This document shows positions 35,304 to 44,142 of a stretch of 64,000 nt of DNA, piece after piece (position 1 is the first letter of the stretch; every line of letters begins with the position of its first letter). This stretch comes from Nocardia shimofusensis NBRC 100134 (lineage in GTDB: Bacteria; Actinomycetota; Actinomycetes; Mycobacteriales; Mycobacteriaceae), in contig NZ_BDBT01000018.1 in assembly GCF_001613125.1 (NCBI RefSeq), positions 79,600 through 143,599 of the forward strand, read 5' to 3'. The position numbers and the translations under genes were made by a program. The notes under the pieces were generated by a model. The model saw only the letters and a list, made by a program, of their open reading frames with translations, ran no database searches and had not been told where the DNA came from.

Positions 35304-36464
35304 ATGAGTCGAGATATTCGTGAATTCCTGACGCCGTCCTGCACCGTGCTCGCTGTGGGCGAACCCACCCACCTCGAGCCCTCGATCGCCTGGCTCCGTA
35401 ACGAACTGCTGGCCGGACTGGCCGATCACGGGTTCGCCTCCATCGCCCTCGAAACCGATCGGGTGGCCGCGCGCCTGGTCGACGACTACGTCCGTCGCGG
35501 CGTGGGCGATCTCGACACCGTCATGCGCGAGGGCTTCTCCCACGGCTTCGGAGCGTTTCCCGCCAACCGGCAACTGGTGAGTTGGATGCGCGACCACAAC
35601 GAGAACCTGCCTCCGCAGCGCCGCCTCGCCTTCCACGGCTTCGACGCCCCGCTGGAGACCATGAGCGCGCCCAGCCCGCGCCGCTACCTCGAATTCGCCC
35701 GCGCCTACCTGGACTACGACGTCGACATCGCCGGCCTGCTCGGCGACGACGAACAGTGGAGCCGCACCGAAGCGGTGCTCGACCCGGCCGCCTCCCTCGG
35801 CCTGACGGCCGAAGCCCGGCAGCTGCGCGTCATCGCCGACGACATGTGCCTCGAATTCCACATCCGCACACCAGGTCTGATCGCGGCGACTTCTCGCGAC
35901 GAATGGCACACGGCGCGAATGCATCTCATGGCGGCTGTGCATCTGCTTCGCTATCACGCGAAATGCGCCCGGCGCATCGACGAGCGGGACCGGCTGACCG
36001 GGATGTGCGCCACCAGGGACGTGTGCATGGCCGAGAACCTCGCCGACATCCGAGTCACCGAGGCCGCGCGCGGGGCCACCCTGGTCTTCGCCCACAACCT
36101 GCACCTGCAACGCAATCCGGGGGCGATGCGGATGGGGGAGGTCACGGTGGACTGGTTCAGCGCGGGCGCGATCTTCGACGCCATGTACCCGGACGAATAT
36201 CGTTTCGTCGTCGGCAGTCTCGGCCGCAGTGCGACTATCGAACTCGGTGAGCCCGCTCCCGGCACCTTCGAGAGCTTCCTGCAGTCCCGGACCACCGGTT
36301 GGGGGCTGTCCGCGCCGGATGTCCTTCCCGCCGGACGGATCCGCACCGACATCAACCCGATGCAGGGCTATTTTCCGCTCGATCAAGACATTCTCGACCG
36401 GGCCGACGCCGTTCTGCATGTCGCAGACGGGGTGGCGGTCACCGAATCGGTTCGGGCCGGCTGA
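35304..36464 (+). CDS. Erythromycin esterase-like hydrolase
   Basis: A 386-aa protein of the Ere/succinoglycan-biosynthesis-like superfamily (PF05139 type). The N-terminal GEPTHLEPSIAWLRNEL contains the Glu and His of the metal-independent esterase active site. ALETDRVAARLVDDYVRRG and FAHNLHLQRNP (a second conserved His) also match. True Ere enzymes open the macrolide lactone, but most chromosomal actinobacterial members have no proven antibiotic substrate, so resistance is only a possibility. It is divergently paired with a TioE-like regulator, suggesting induction by a small molecule. Confidence 0.85.
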   Translation: MSRDIREFLTPSCTVLAVGEPTHLEPSIAWLRNELLAGLADHGFASIALETDRVAARLVDDYVRRGVGDLDTVMREGFSHGFGAFPANRQLVSWMRDHNENLPPQRRLAFHGFDAPLETMSAPSPRRYLEFARAYLDYDVDIAGLLGDDEQWSRTEAVLDPAASLGLTAEARQLRVIADDMCLEFHIRTPGLIAATSRDEWHTARMHLMAAVHLLRYHAKCARRIDERDRLTGMCATRDVCMAENLADIRVTEAARGATLVFAHNLHLQRNPGAMRMGEVTVDWFSAGAIFDAMYPDEYRFVVGSLGRSATIELGEPAPGTFESFLQSRTTGWGLSAPDVLPAGRIRTDINPMQGYFPLDQDILDRADAVLHVADGVAVTESVRAG

Positions 36465-36502
36465 GCCCGGCGCGACGAGCCGCGCGCGACGTTACCGCCG
36501 GG

Positions 36503-37678
36503 TCAGGACCTGGTCGGGATCACGCCGGGCTGATCCATGCCCGATTCGTGTGCCGCTCCTTGCGCTCCGTCGGGGATCGGGCCGGTCACGCCGGGTTGGC
36601 CGCCGGGGTCGGGAAGTTGACCCGGTTCGCCGACGTGCGGCTCGGGAGCCGGCTCCGGCACGGGGACCGGCTCCGGTGCGGGTGCAGGTTCCGGTGCAGG
36701 GGCCGGTTCTGGTTGCGGCGCGGGTGCGGGTTGCGGTGCAGGGGCCGGTTCCGGTTGCGGTGCAGGTGCAGGTGTCGGCTGCGGAGCGGGTTCCGGTTCG
36801 GTCGGGCTGGGGGGAGCCGGGGGTTCCGGAGCCGGGGTAGGAGCGGATTCCGGTGGTGCCTCCTGAGTCGGAGGAGGAGCCGGCTCCGGTTCGGGATGAG
36901 GTTCCGGGCTCGGCGCCTGATCGGTCGGCGGCGCGGGTTCGGCGGGAGGTTCCGGTGGAGTCGGCTCGGACTCCGGTCCCGGCGTCGCCCCCTCCTCCGG
37001 CGCGGCATCCCCGCTCGGCGGCGCGGAATCCGGCTGCGGCTGCTGCGGCTCCGGCTCGTCCGCGGTGCCAGGGGAGACATCGACAGACGGTGCGGGCGCC
37101 GACCGCTGCGGTGCGAGCTCATCGCCGCCGGGAACCCGCGGAGATCCCGGCGGCTCGGGCAGCGCCGGGACACCGGTGCCCGCCGCGGAGTAGGCGGGCT
37201 TGTAGATCATGTTCATCGCGAGCACGGCTTCTTGGCGCAGCGCCTCCTGCATCATCTGCGCGTCGATGACCTTGGCGGCCTCCAGCAGGCGGGCGATCGC
37301 GCCGATCGGGCCCGAATCACCGGGTGGCACAACGGCGAGCTTCACCGCTTCGGCGGCCGCGGCGACCGCGCCCAGACGGGCACCGACCTGCCCCATCACC
37401 GCGGTCAGTTCTTCGACCGAGGCGGCGAAACTGCGGGTGCTGGCGTAGGCGGCGTCGGCGGCGGCACCCTCCCACTCCATCGAGTTCATCACCCGGTCCG
37501 CGGCGGCCCTCGTCAGCGGCATCGCGCCGGCCACGGTGGCGGCCGCCTCCAGCCACACCCCCGACGCGCGCAGGATCTCACCGGCATCGATCTGCTGGGT
37601 CTTGGCATAGATCTCTTCGTGCGACATCGACTCGAAGTGCTCCATCGAGCTGATGTAGGTGGGATCGGTGCCGGTCAT
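36503..37678 (-). CDS. Type VII secretion WXG/PPE-like protein with Pro/Glu-rich tail
   Basis: A 391-aa protein. Residues ~1-175 are helical, with a WEG (WXG) turn at 69-71, as in WXG100/PPE hairpins. The rest (~180-391) is almost wholly Pro, Glu, Ala and Gln in degenerate PAPEP repeats, a possible cell-wall-spanning extension. There is no signal peptide, as expected for an ESX substrate. The ATG at 37678 overlaps the stop of the YxxxD partner (ATGA) and an EspG gene lies upstream, which fits a PPE-type protein that needs EspG. It lacks a clear N-terminal PPE motif, so it is PPE-like rather than a proven PPE member. Confidence 0.7.
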   Translation of the reverse strand: MTGTDPTYISSMEHFESMSHEEIYAKTQQIDAGEILRASGVWLEAAATVAGAMPLTRAAADRVMNSMEWEGAAADAAYASTRSFAASVEELTAVMGQVGARLGAVAAAAEAVKLAVVPPGDSGPIGAIARLLEAAKVIDAQMMQEALRQEAVLAMNMIYKPAYSAAGTGVPALPEPPGSPRVPGGDELAPQRSAPAPSVDVSPGTADEPEPQQPQPDSAPPSGDAAPEEGATPGPESEPTPPEPPAEPAPPTDQAPSPEPHPEPEPAPPPTQEAPPESAPTPAPEPPAPPSPTEPEPAPQPTPAPAPQPEPAPAPQPAPAPQPEPAPAPEPAPAPEPVPVPEPAPEPHVGEPGQLPDPGGQPGVTGPIPDGAQGAAHESGMDQPGVIPTRS

Positions 37679-38055
37679 CGGGGCAGCCTCGTCTCGATCG
37701 CGCGCAGCGCCGCGGCGTTGGCGGCATCGGCTTCCTCGTAGAGCCCGGCGCTGATGAGAAACGCTTCTTTCATGCGGTAGGACGCCTCGATGTAGTGGTC
37801 GAGCAGCGTCGCGGCATCGCGCGCTTTGTGCCCGAAACCGGCCTGCAACTGCTTGGCCGAATCGAATCCGCCGAAACCTTGTGCCTGGGTGACCGATTCG
37901 ATCCGATCCCGCAGATGCAGCAGCCGGTCGGCCTGCTGCTCGTACATGTCGGCGCAGCGGCGGGCGGCCTCCGGATCGAATCGAACCTCGCCCGTGCCGG
38001 CCTGTTCCTTGAACCGCGCGATATCGGCTCGGCTCGACTCCAGCGTCATGCGCAC
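37675..38055 (-). CDS. EspC/WXG100-like ESX substrate with YxxxD signal
   Basis: A 126-aa, two-helix protein. Helices ~28-58 and ~67-112 flank the turn GFGGFDS, in the position of the WXG turn. Tyr106-x3-Asp110 near the C-terminal helix end matches the type VII general secretion signal YxxxD/E, and Tyr93-x3-Glu97 is a second match. It precedes and is translationally coupled to the WXG/PPE-like gene, so the two products probably secrete as a heterodimer in which this one carries the signal. GTG and ATG alternatives exist near the N-terminus. Confidence 0.7.
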   Translation of the reverse strand: MRMTLESSRADIARFKEQAGTGEVRFDPEAARRCADMYEQQADRLLHLRDRIESVTQAQGFGGFDSAKQLQAGFGHKARDAATLLDHYIEASYRMKEAFLISAGLYEEADAANAAALRAIETRLPR

Positions 38056-38146
38056 CCCCAGCGATCGGTCGGTCCGACCGGAACGCCCACCGGTCGTGTC
38101 CGATTCAGCCTAACCGCTTCCGCCGACACCGTCGCGCGCGTCGCGC

Positions 38147-38857
38147 TCACCTGGCTCGGGAGGGCACCCATTTCTGCAGTTGCCCCGCCACCTGCTCGGC
38201 CGAGGCGGGCACGACGCGCACGGTCTCGTCCGCCTTCACCAGATACCGGCCGTCGCCCTCGACATCCATCCAGGTGTAGTGCACCGGCGGTGGCGGCTGT
38301 GGCCGATCCAGTCGCGGCTCGATCCGGATGTGTCCGGACGCGGCGTGTTTCGACAGCAACAGCCTGCGGATCCGCGCGACCTCGGGTGCGGGTCGTACCG
38401 CTTCGGTGTCGTAGACCGCGGCTGTCGACGCAGCCCGCGCGGCCTCGCGGCCGGGCGGCGCCTTCGGCAGCACACTCGCGATCCCCGCCCCGAGTTTCGC
38501 GGCGTGACCGATCGAAATCCGTACCGAGCCCGCCTGGCCGACCCGCGCCGAACGTCCCTGGACCGCGAGCACCGCCCGATCGAACACCACGCACGCCAGC
38601 AGCCGCAGCTCGGCCCGCGGATCGGAGCCCTGGCCGACCGCGAGGAACCGGGTATGCGGATCGGCCAGAATGCGCAGGCACGCGGTCAGATCCGGGTCGG
38701 TGCCCGGCGGGAATTTCTGCGCCAGCATGGCGCGCATCACCTCGGCGGCGTGCTCGGTGCGTGGCGATTCCAGGATGCGCAGCGGATACGGCGGCCGGTC
38801 GACGTCGGTCTCCCGCCAGACATGGGCGAACTCGTCCGGCGTGAAAATCCAATGCAC
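38147..38857 (-). CDS. espG: ESX secretion-associated chaperone EspG
   Basis: A 236-aa protein of the EspG family, cytosolic chaperones that bind the tip of PE-PPE dimers and deliver them to the ESX machinery. The N-terminal WIFTPDEFAHVW and the RELRLLACVVFDRAVLAVQG-like central strand region match the family pattern. The GTG start is at 38857. It is the first gene of a minus-strand trio with the two substrate-like genes. No EccC, EccB or MycP genes are in the window, so the secretion channel must be encoded elsewhere. Confidence 0.8.
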   Translation of the reverse strand: MHWIFTPDEFAHVWRETDVDRPPYPLRILESPRTEHAAEVMRAMLAQKFPPGTDPDLTACLRILADPHTRFLAVGQGSDPRAELRLLACVVFDRAVLAVQGRSARVGQAGSVRISIGHAAKLGAGIASVLPKAPPGREAARAASTAAVYDTEAVRPAPEVARIRRLLLSKHAASGHIRIEPRLDRPQPPPPVHYTWMDVEGDGRYLVKADETVRVVPASAEQVAGQLQKWVPSRAR

Positions 38858-38953
38858 TGTGCCGATTATGCCGTCTTCGGTTCCGTGGGCTCCGGCCGGT
38901 CATGCGGCGGACGGCGGCGGAGTGAGGGGTCTCGGTGCCGGGGCGCGGTGCCG

Positions 38954-39928
38954 TCACTTCCGGGCGGTGTCCGCCTCCGGCCCGGGATCGTCGTCGATCC
39001 GGTCCCGGTCGGCCCATTCGAGCAGTTCGTCGATCAGGAACACCGCGTCGTCGATCCCGGCATGCAGATCGCCGAGTTCGGCGTAGCGGGCGGGCACGGT
39101 TCGCATGGTGAAGTCACGGGGATCGATCTCGGGAATCTCCGACCAGCGGACGGGGGTGGAGACCGTCGCCTGCGGGACGCCACGCACCGAGTAGGCGGCG
39201 GCGATGGTGTGGTCGCGGGCGTTCTGGTTGTAGTCGACGAACAGCAGCCGCGGATCACGGTCGCGTCGCCACCAGGCCGTCGTCACGTCCCGTGGCGCGC
39301 GACGTTCGACCTCACGGGCGAAAGCCGATGCCGCGCGGCGCAGTTCGGTGAAGGTCCACTCCGGCGCGATCCGCACGTAGACGTGCAGGCCGCGGCCGCC
39401 GGAGGTCTTCGGCCAGCCGGTCGCGCCGAGTTCGCCGAGTACCTCCTCCACGACCCCCGCCACCCGCTGCACCCGTGACCACGGGCAGTCGGGCATCGGG
39501 TCGAGGTCGATGCGCCATTCGTCGGGACGTTCGGTGTCGGCGGCCCGCGAATTCCACGGATGGAACTCCACGGTGCTCATCTGGACCGCCCACACGACCT
39601 CGGCGAGCTCACGGACACACAACTCGTCGGCATGGCGGCCATAACGCGGGAACGACACCCGGACCGTGTGCACCCAGTCCGGCGCTCCCGCGGGTAGCCG
39701 CTTCTGGTGGACCTTGTCGCCGACCAGCCCCTTCGGGAAGCGGTGCAGCATGCACGGCCGCTCCCGCAGCGCGTTGACGATGCCGTCGCCGACGCCGAGG
39801 TAGTACTGCACCAGATCGAGCTTGGTCGCTCCGGTCTCCGGGAAGTAGACCCGGTCCGGATTCGAGATACGCACGCGATGGGCGCCGACGTCGAGTTCCA
39901 CCGTCGGGGGCGCCGACTTACCGGCCAT
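38954..39928 (-). CDS. LigD-type primase-polymerase domain protein
   Basis: A 324-aa stand-alone polymerase domain of the bacterial non-homologous end-joining/Prim-Pol family (archaeo-eukaryotic primase fold). The catalytic DLD is at Asp141/Asp143 in WRIDLDPMP; SGGRGLHVYVRI (around residue 180) is the nucleotide-binding motif with its His. It could fill DNA ends with ribo- or deoxynucleotides or prime past lesions. No ligase or nuclease domain is attached and no ku gene is near, so it is closer to the mycobacterial Prim-Pol proteins than to full LigD. ATG 39928 is leaderless (TAGGGT 7 nt away). Confidence 0.9.
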   Translation of the reverse strand: MAGKSAPPTVELDVGAHRVRISNPDRVYFPETGATKLDLVQYYLGVGDGIVNALRERPCMLHRFPKGLVGDKVHQKRLPAGAPDWVHTVRVSFPRYGRHADELCVRELAEVVWAVQMSTVEFHPWNSRAADTERPDEWRIDLDPMPDCPWSRVQRVAGVVEEVLGELGATGWPKTSGGRGLHVYVRIAPEWTFTELRRAASAFAREVERRAPRDVTTAWWRRDRDPRLLFVDYNQNARDHTIAAAYSVRGVPQATVSTPVRWSEIPEIDPRDFTMRTVPARYAELGDLHAGIDDAVFLIDELLEWADRDRIDDDPGPEADTARK

Positions 39929-39935
39929 CTCTGCG

Positions 39936-39941
39936 ACCCTA
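39936..39941 (-). promoter_or_regulatory. -10 hexamer TAGGGT, leaderless start of the primase-polymerase gene
   Basis: On the minus strand TAGGGT ends 7 nt before the ATG at 39928, with no Shine-Dalgarno box. Confidence 0.5.
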
Positions 39942-40085
39942 GCGTCTCCCCGCGGCGCGGGCGCGTCATCGGCGCGCGCTGCTCGGGTCTCCCGCACCAT
40001 GCGGACCGGATGGTCGGCTGCCAGGACAGATGCCCGCCCATCGAGACCGGTTTCGCTGGGCGGCCGGGACTGGTATGCATAGGGC

Positions 40086-40337
40086 ATGAGCAAGGCTGCG
40101 CATATCTCGGTGACCCTGGATCCCCAGGTCGCCGCATGGGCGCAGGCGGCCGCCGAACGGCAGGACCGCAGCCTGTCCGAGGTGGTCAATGCCGCGCTCC
40201 GCACGGCCCTCGTACAGGACAGTTTGTCCGAGCTGTCGGTCGACGAGGAAGCCGAGCAGGTCGCCGCGCGCGTCGATGTCGACATCGCCGAGCAGGCGGC
40301 GGTCGATGCCCGGCGCCGTTCGCGCGGGGCCGCATGA
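40086..40337 (+). CDS. Ribbon-helix-helix antitoxin (MazE/ParD-like)
   Basis: An 83-aa protein. The N-terminus HISVTLDPQVAAWAQ is a ribbon-helix-helix DNA-binding fold; the acidic C-terminal half (SVDEEAEQVAARVDVD) is suited to wrap the basic toxin. It is expected to repress its own promoter with the toxin. The ATG at 40086 has only a weak AUAGGG-type box; TATGCA at 40074 could be a -10. Its stop overlaps the toxin start (ATGA), the classical toxin-antitoxin arrangement. Confidence 0.85.
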   Translation: MSKAAHISVTLDPQVAAWAQAAAERQDRSLSEVVNAALRTALVQDSLSELSVDEEAEQVAARVDVDIAEQAAVDARRRSRGAA

Positions 40338-40642
40338 AACGCGGGGAGATCTGGACCTACACCCCGGCACTCAGCGACGGCACACCGCTGCCTCGCCGCA
40401 GCACCGTGGTGCTGGTCTCCGATCCGGCGGTCATCATCTCGCCGTACCGGTGGGTGCACGTCGTGCCGGTGATCGACAACGACCCGGGACACGTGCTCGG
40501 CGTCTACACCGACCACGGCTGGGTCGACGCGCTCGAACTCCACCGCGCCTATCGCCCGTGGTTGAACACCCACGTCGGCAGGCTCACGCCCGACGAGACC
40601 GAAGCGCTCGACGCCAGTCTGCGAGCCACCCTCAGCCTGTAG
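40334..40642 (+). CDS. MazF/PemK-like endoribonuclease toxin
   Basis: A 102-aa protein with the MazF start MKRGEIW, followed by RRSTVVLVSDPAVI and a C-terminal helix. MazF toxins cut single-stranded RNA at short sequences; the specificity here cannot be read from the sequence. It is translationally coupled to the antitoxin. A RecQ helicase gene follows on the opposite strand and RtcB, an RNA ligase able to rejoin MazF-cut RNA in E. coli, is 2.3 kb away. Confidence 0.85.
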   Translation: MKRGEIWTYTPALSDGTPLPRRSTVVLVSDPAVIISPYRWVHVVPVIDNDPGHVLGVYTDHGWVDALELHRAYRPWLNTHVGRLTPDETEALDASLRATLSL

Positions 40643-40695
40643 CGGTCGGCCGTGCGCGCCGGCCTTCGCGAGATGCGACCGGCACGCCCGGCAGG

Positions 40696-42828
40696 TCAGG
40701 TCACGCTCGCCAAGGCGAAGGGGAGTACCGCATCGGCTCCTGCCCGGCGCAGTGCGTGTGCGGCGACGGTGAAGGTCCAACCGGTGTCGGTCCGGGCGTC
40801 CACGAGCAGGATCGGGCCCTCGACCTCGGACAGATCGGGAACCTCCCACGAGTCGTACAGCCCCGCGACGCGGTGGGCGGAGTTCGCCGCCGAGACCGGC
40901 GGCCGGTCCGGCCGCAGGGACATGGCGCCGAGCGGTCGTAGCCTGCCCACCTCGGCGAGACGGGCGGCAAGGCTTTCGGTGAGCAGCGGGTGCCGCTCGG
41001 AGGACAGAGCGAGCACCGACGTCGGGCGCACTGCCCAATCCCACTCGCGGAGTACGGCGACGCAGGCGTCGAACACGGTGTCGGGCACCGGCCCGTCCGG
41101 CCCGTCCAACAGCGCGCGCAGCCGTTGGCCCCAGCCCAGATCGGTGAGCCTGCCGACCACGCGCCCGGTCTCCGCGCCCGCGGTGATCTTTCCCGACAGC
41201 GGGACGCCGAGTTTCGCCATGCCGGTGGGCCACTGCTTGCGTGGGGCGAGGTCGATGCCGGGCCGATCGAGTCGAGCGCGGGTGGCGGCGACCGCGTCGG
41301 CGTCCACGGAGACATCGGGGCGTTGCCCGGTGCAGTTGTCGCAGCGGCCGCAGCCGGGCACCTGGCCGTCCAGGGCGGGCAGGCTGGGATCGTCGAGCTG
41401 GCGGCGCAGGAAATTCATCCGGCACCCGGTGGTGCGCTGGTAATCCAGCATCGCCTGCTGCTCCACCTCGCGGGCGGCCGCCAGCCGTTCGTAGCGGGGC
41501 GCGTCGTAGTCCCACGGCTGCCCGGTCGCCAGCCAGCCGCCGCGTACCCGGCGCACCGCGCCGTCCACATCGAGCACCTTCAGCACCATCTCCAGCCGCG
41601 ACCGATTCAACTCGACCATCGGCTCCAGCGCGACCGTCGACATCGGCCGGTCGTGATCGAGCGCGTCGAGCACGCTGCGCACGATGTGCTCGCGAGGGAA
41701 GGCCACCGAGGCGAAGTAGCTCCAGATCCGGGTGTCCTCGGGGCCGGGCAGTAGGACGACCTCGGCGCGCTCGGTGCCGCGGCCCGCACGGCCGACCTGT
41801 TGGTAGTAGGCGATGGGGGAGGAGGGCGCGCCCACGTGGACCACGAATCCCAGATCGGGTTTGTCGAAGCCCATACCCAGCGCGGAGGTGGCCACGAGCG
41901 CCTTGATCTCGTTGCCGAGCAGGGCGTTTTCCAGCGCCTCCCGTTCGGCCGGATCGGTCTGACCGGTATAGGCGGCGACGTGGTGACCGTTCGAGTTCAG
42001 CACGTCGGCGAGGTCGTGCGCGGCGGCCACGGTGAGGGTATAGATGATGCCGGAGCCTGGCAGTCGGTGCAGCCTGCCGCTCAGCCACGCGGTGCGCTCC
42101 ACCGCGTCGTCGAAGGTCACCACCGACAGATGCAGCGACTCCCGGTCCAAGCTGCCGCGCAGCACCAGGGTGTCGGTGCCGATCTGGGTGGCGACATCGG
42201 TGACCACCCGGTCGTTGGCGGTCGCGGTGGTGGCCAGCACGGGAACGTCGGCGCCGAGATCGGCGATGAGCGTGCGGATGCGGCGGTAATCGGGGCGGAA
42301 GTCGTGCCCCCAGTCCGAGACGCAGTGCGCCTCGTCGATCACCACGAGCCCGGCGTCGGCGGCCAGCCGGGGCAGTACCTGGTCGCGGAAGTCCGGATTG
42401 TTCAACCGCTCCGGGCTGACCAGCAGCACGTCGATCTCGCCCTGGGCCACCCGCTGGTGGATCTCGTCCCACTCGGTGACATTGCCGGAGTTGATGGTGG
42501 CGGCCACCACCCCGGCGCGCTCGGCGGCGACCACCTGGTTGCGCATCAGCGCCAGCAGGGGCGAGACGATCACGGTCGGACCGCGCCCGGCCCGGCGCAA
42601 CAGCTTCGCGGAGATGAAATACACCGCCGATTTGCCCCAGCCGGTGCGCTGCACCACCAGGGCGCGCTGCCGTCGCACGACCAGCGCTTCGATGGCGGTC
42701 CACTGATCCTCGCGCAGTCGCGCGTCCGGACCGGCGAGCTCGCGGAGCAGCTCCTCGGCCCGCTCGCGCAGGTCGGGTGCGGTGAGGTCGATCGCTGGAC
42801 TTCCGCTCGCCGTGGTCACGAAGCCCAT
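40696..42828 (-). CDS. recQ: RecQ family DNA helicase with PRTase-like C-terminus
   Basis: 3'-5' DNA helicase of 710 aa. Walker A RTGWGKSA is near residue 61, VVIDEAHCVSDWGHDFRPDY follows, and motif VI is QQVGRAGRG. The zinc-binding cysteines are in GCRMNFL and GCGRCDNC. The HRDC/winged-helix end seen in E. coli RecQ is replaced by ~200 residues ending in ILLVDARTDTGWT plus HALRRAGADAVLPFALA, which resembles the PRPP-loop of phosphoribosyltransferases such as ComF. The PRTase reading is inference; the usual second acidic residue of the loop is replaced (DAR for DD). ATG 42828 has GGAG upstream. Its start is 82 nt from the end of rtcB, in the same direction. Confidence 0.9.
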   Translation of the reverse strand: MGFVTTASGSPAIDLTAPDLRERAEELLRELAGPDARLREDQWTAIEALVVRRQRALVVQRTGWGKSAVYFISAKLLRRAGRGPTVIVSPLLALMRNQVVAAERAGVVAATINSGNVTEWDEIHQRVAQGEIDVLLVSPERLNNPDFRDQVLPRLAADAGLVVIDEAHCVSDWGHDFRPDYRRIRTLIADLGADVPVLATTATANDRVVTDVATQIGTDTLVLRGSLDRESLHLSVVTFDDAVERTAWLSGRLHRLPGSGIIYTLTVAAAHDLADVLNSNGHHVAAYTGQTDPAEREALENALLGNEIKALVATSALGMGFDKPDLGFVVHVGAPSSPIAYYQQVGRAGRGTERAEVVLLPGPEDTRIWSYFASVAFPREHIVRSVLDALDHDRPMSTVALEPMVELNRSRLEMVLKVLDVDGAVRRVRGGWLATGQPWDYDAPRYERLAAAREVEQQAMLDYQRTTGCRMNFLRRQLDDPSLPALDGQVPGCGRCDNCTGQRPDVSVDADAVAATRARLDRPGIDLAPRKQWPTGMAKLGVPLSGKITAGAETGRVVGRLTDLGWGQRLRALLDGPDGPVPDTVFDACVAVLREWDWAVRPTSVLALSSERHPLLTESLAARLAEVGRLRPLGAMSLRPDRPPVSAANSAHRVAGLYDSWEVPDLSEVEGPILLVDARTDTGWTFTVAAHALRRAGADAVLPFALASVT

Positions 42829-42910
42829 CGTGCCCCACTCCACCGACAGCGCACAGCCCGGCGGTCGGCCGGATGTGGACATCGAACAATCCACATCCGG
42901 CCGGGGCAAG

Positions 42911-44128
42911 TCAGCCCTTCACGCAGAGCACCTGACGCAGGGTCGCCACCACCTCGACGAGGTCGCGCTGGGCATCGATGACCTCGTCGATGTTCTTGTA
43001 GGCGGCCGGGATCTCGTCGAGCACTCCGGCGTCCTTGCGCGACTCCACGCCTTCGGTCTGCGCGACCAGGTCGGCCACGCTGAACTGCCGCTTGGCGGCG
43101 TTGCGGCTCATCCGCCGCCCCGCGCCGTGCGAAGCGGAATCGAACGAGTCCGGGTTGCCCTTGCCGCGGACCACGTAGGAACGGGTGCCCATGGAGCCCG
43201 GGATGAGCGCCAGATCGCCCTTGCCCGCGCGGACCGCGCCCTTACGGGTCACCAGCATCGGCGTTCCGTCGATCACCTCTTCGGCCACGTAGTTGTGGTG
43301 GCAGGAGATCGGGACGTCGAAACGCACCTCGCGGGTCGGGAATTCCTCGCGCACGGCCTGGCACACCAGCGCCAGCATGACCGCCCGATTCCGCGCGGCA
43401 TATTCCTGCGCCCACGTCAGGTCGTGCCGGTAGGCCGCCATTTCGGGGGTGTTCGCCAGGAATACGGCCAGATCGCGATCCACCAGATTCTGGTTGTGCG
43501 GCAGCTTGCGCGCGATGTCCATGTGCCGCTCGGCGATTTCCTTGCCGATATTGCGGCTGCCGGAATGCAGCAGAATCCACACCTGGTCGTCGGTGTCCAG
43601 GCAGACCTCGATGAAATGGTTGCCGCCGCCGAGGGTGCCCATCTGCTTGTGCGCCTTCGACTCGCGCGGCGCGACCCGCTCGTCGAGTTCGCCGAACCGC
43701 GCCCAGAACCGGTCCCACCCCGAGCGAAGAGTCGCCGTGGTGGCTCCGGACGGGCGTCCGGCCAGCACTTTCACCGGCACCTCGTGCTGGTGCGCGGCGA
43801 AGCCGACCGGCACCGCCGCCTCGATGCGCGAACGCAGCGACCGCAGGTCGTCGGGCAGATCCGCGGCGGTCAGATCGGTGCGCACGCTCTCCATGCCGCA
43901 GCCGATGTCCACGCCGACCGCCGCGGGCGCGACCGCGTCTCGCATGGCGATGACCGAGCCGACCGTCGCACCTTTGCCCAGGTGCACGTCCGGCATGACC
44001 CGAACGCCGTGCACCCATTCCAGCCGGGCGATATTGCGCAGCTGTTGCAGCGCCGCCGCCTCGATATCGCTCTCGTGGGCCCACATCAACGTCCGTGCCC
44101 GGGCACCGGACAGCTCGACGGGAAACAT
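42911..44128 (-). CDS. rtcB: RNA-splicing ligase RtcB
   Basis: GTP- and Mn-dependent ligase that joins 2',3'-cyclic phosphate to 5'-OH RNA ends. The product is 405 aa. Metal ligands Asp74 and Cys77 (VDIGCGMES), the GGGNHFIE motif (168-175) and the guanylylated His334 (SHGAGR) are all in place. ATG 44128 follows GGAAGGATC by 6 nt, and that box lies directly after a strong hairpin (44143-44178). No archease or rtcA is adjacent. The physiological substrate could be toxin-cut RNA. Confidence 0.97.
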   Translation of the reverse strand: MFPVELSGARARTLMWAHESDIEAAALQQLRNIARLEWVHGVRVMPDVHLGKGATVGSVIAMRDAVAPAAVGVDIGCGMESVRTDLTAADLPDDLRSLRSRIEAAVPVGFAAHQHEVPVKVLAGRPSGATTATLRSGWDRFWARFGELDERVAPRESKAHKQMGTLGGGNHFIEVCLDTDDQVWILLHSGSRNIGKEIAERHMDIARKLPHNQNLVDRDLAVFLANTPEMAAYRHDLTWAQEYAARNRAVMLALVCQAVREEFPTREVRFDVPISCHHNYVAEEVIDGTPMLVTRKGAVRAGKGDLALIPGSMGTRSYVVRGKGNPDSFDSASHGAGRRMSRNAAKRQFSVADLVAQTEGVESRKDAGVLDEIPAAYKNIDEVIDAQRDLVEVVATLRQVLCVKG

Positions 44129-44142
44129 GCTTCGATCCTTCC

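Noticed and set aside
39929..42889. 1311-aa minus frame apparently fusing the primase-polymerase to an upstream protein
   Set aside because: The upstream part is the wrong frame of recQ and has Arg-rich, domain-free translation; the polymerase has its own leaderless start at 39928.
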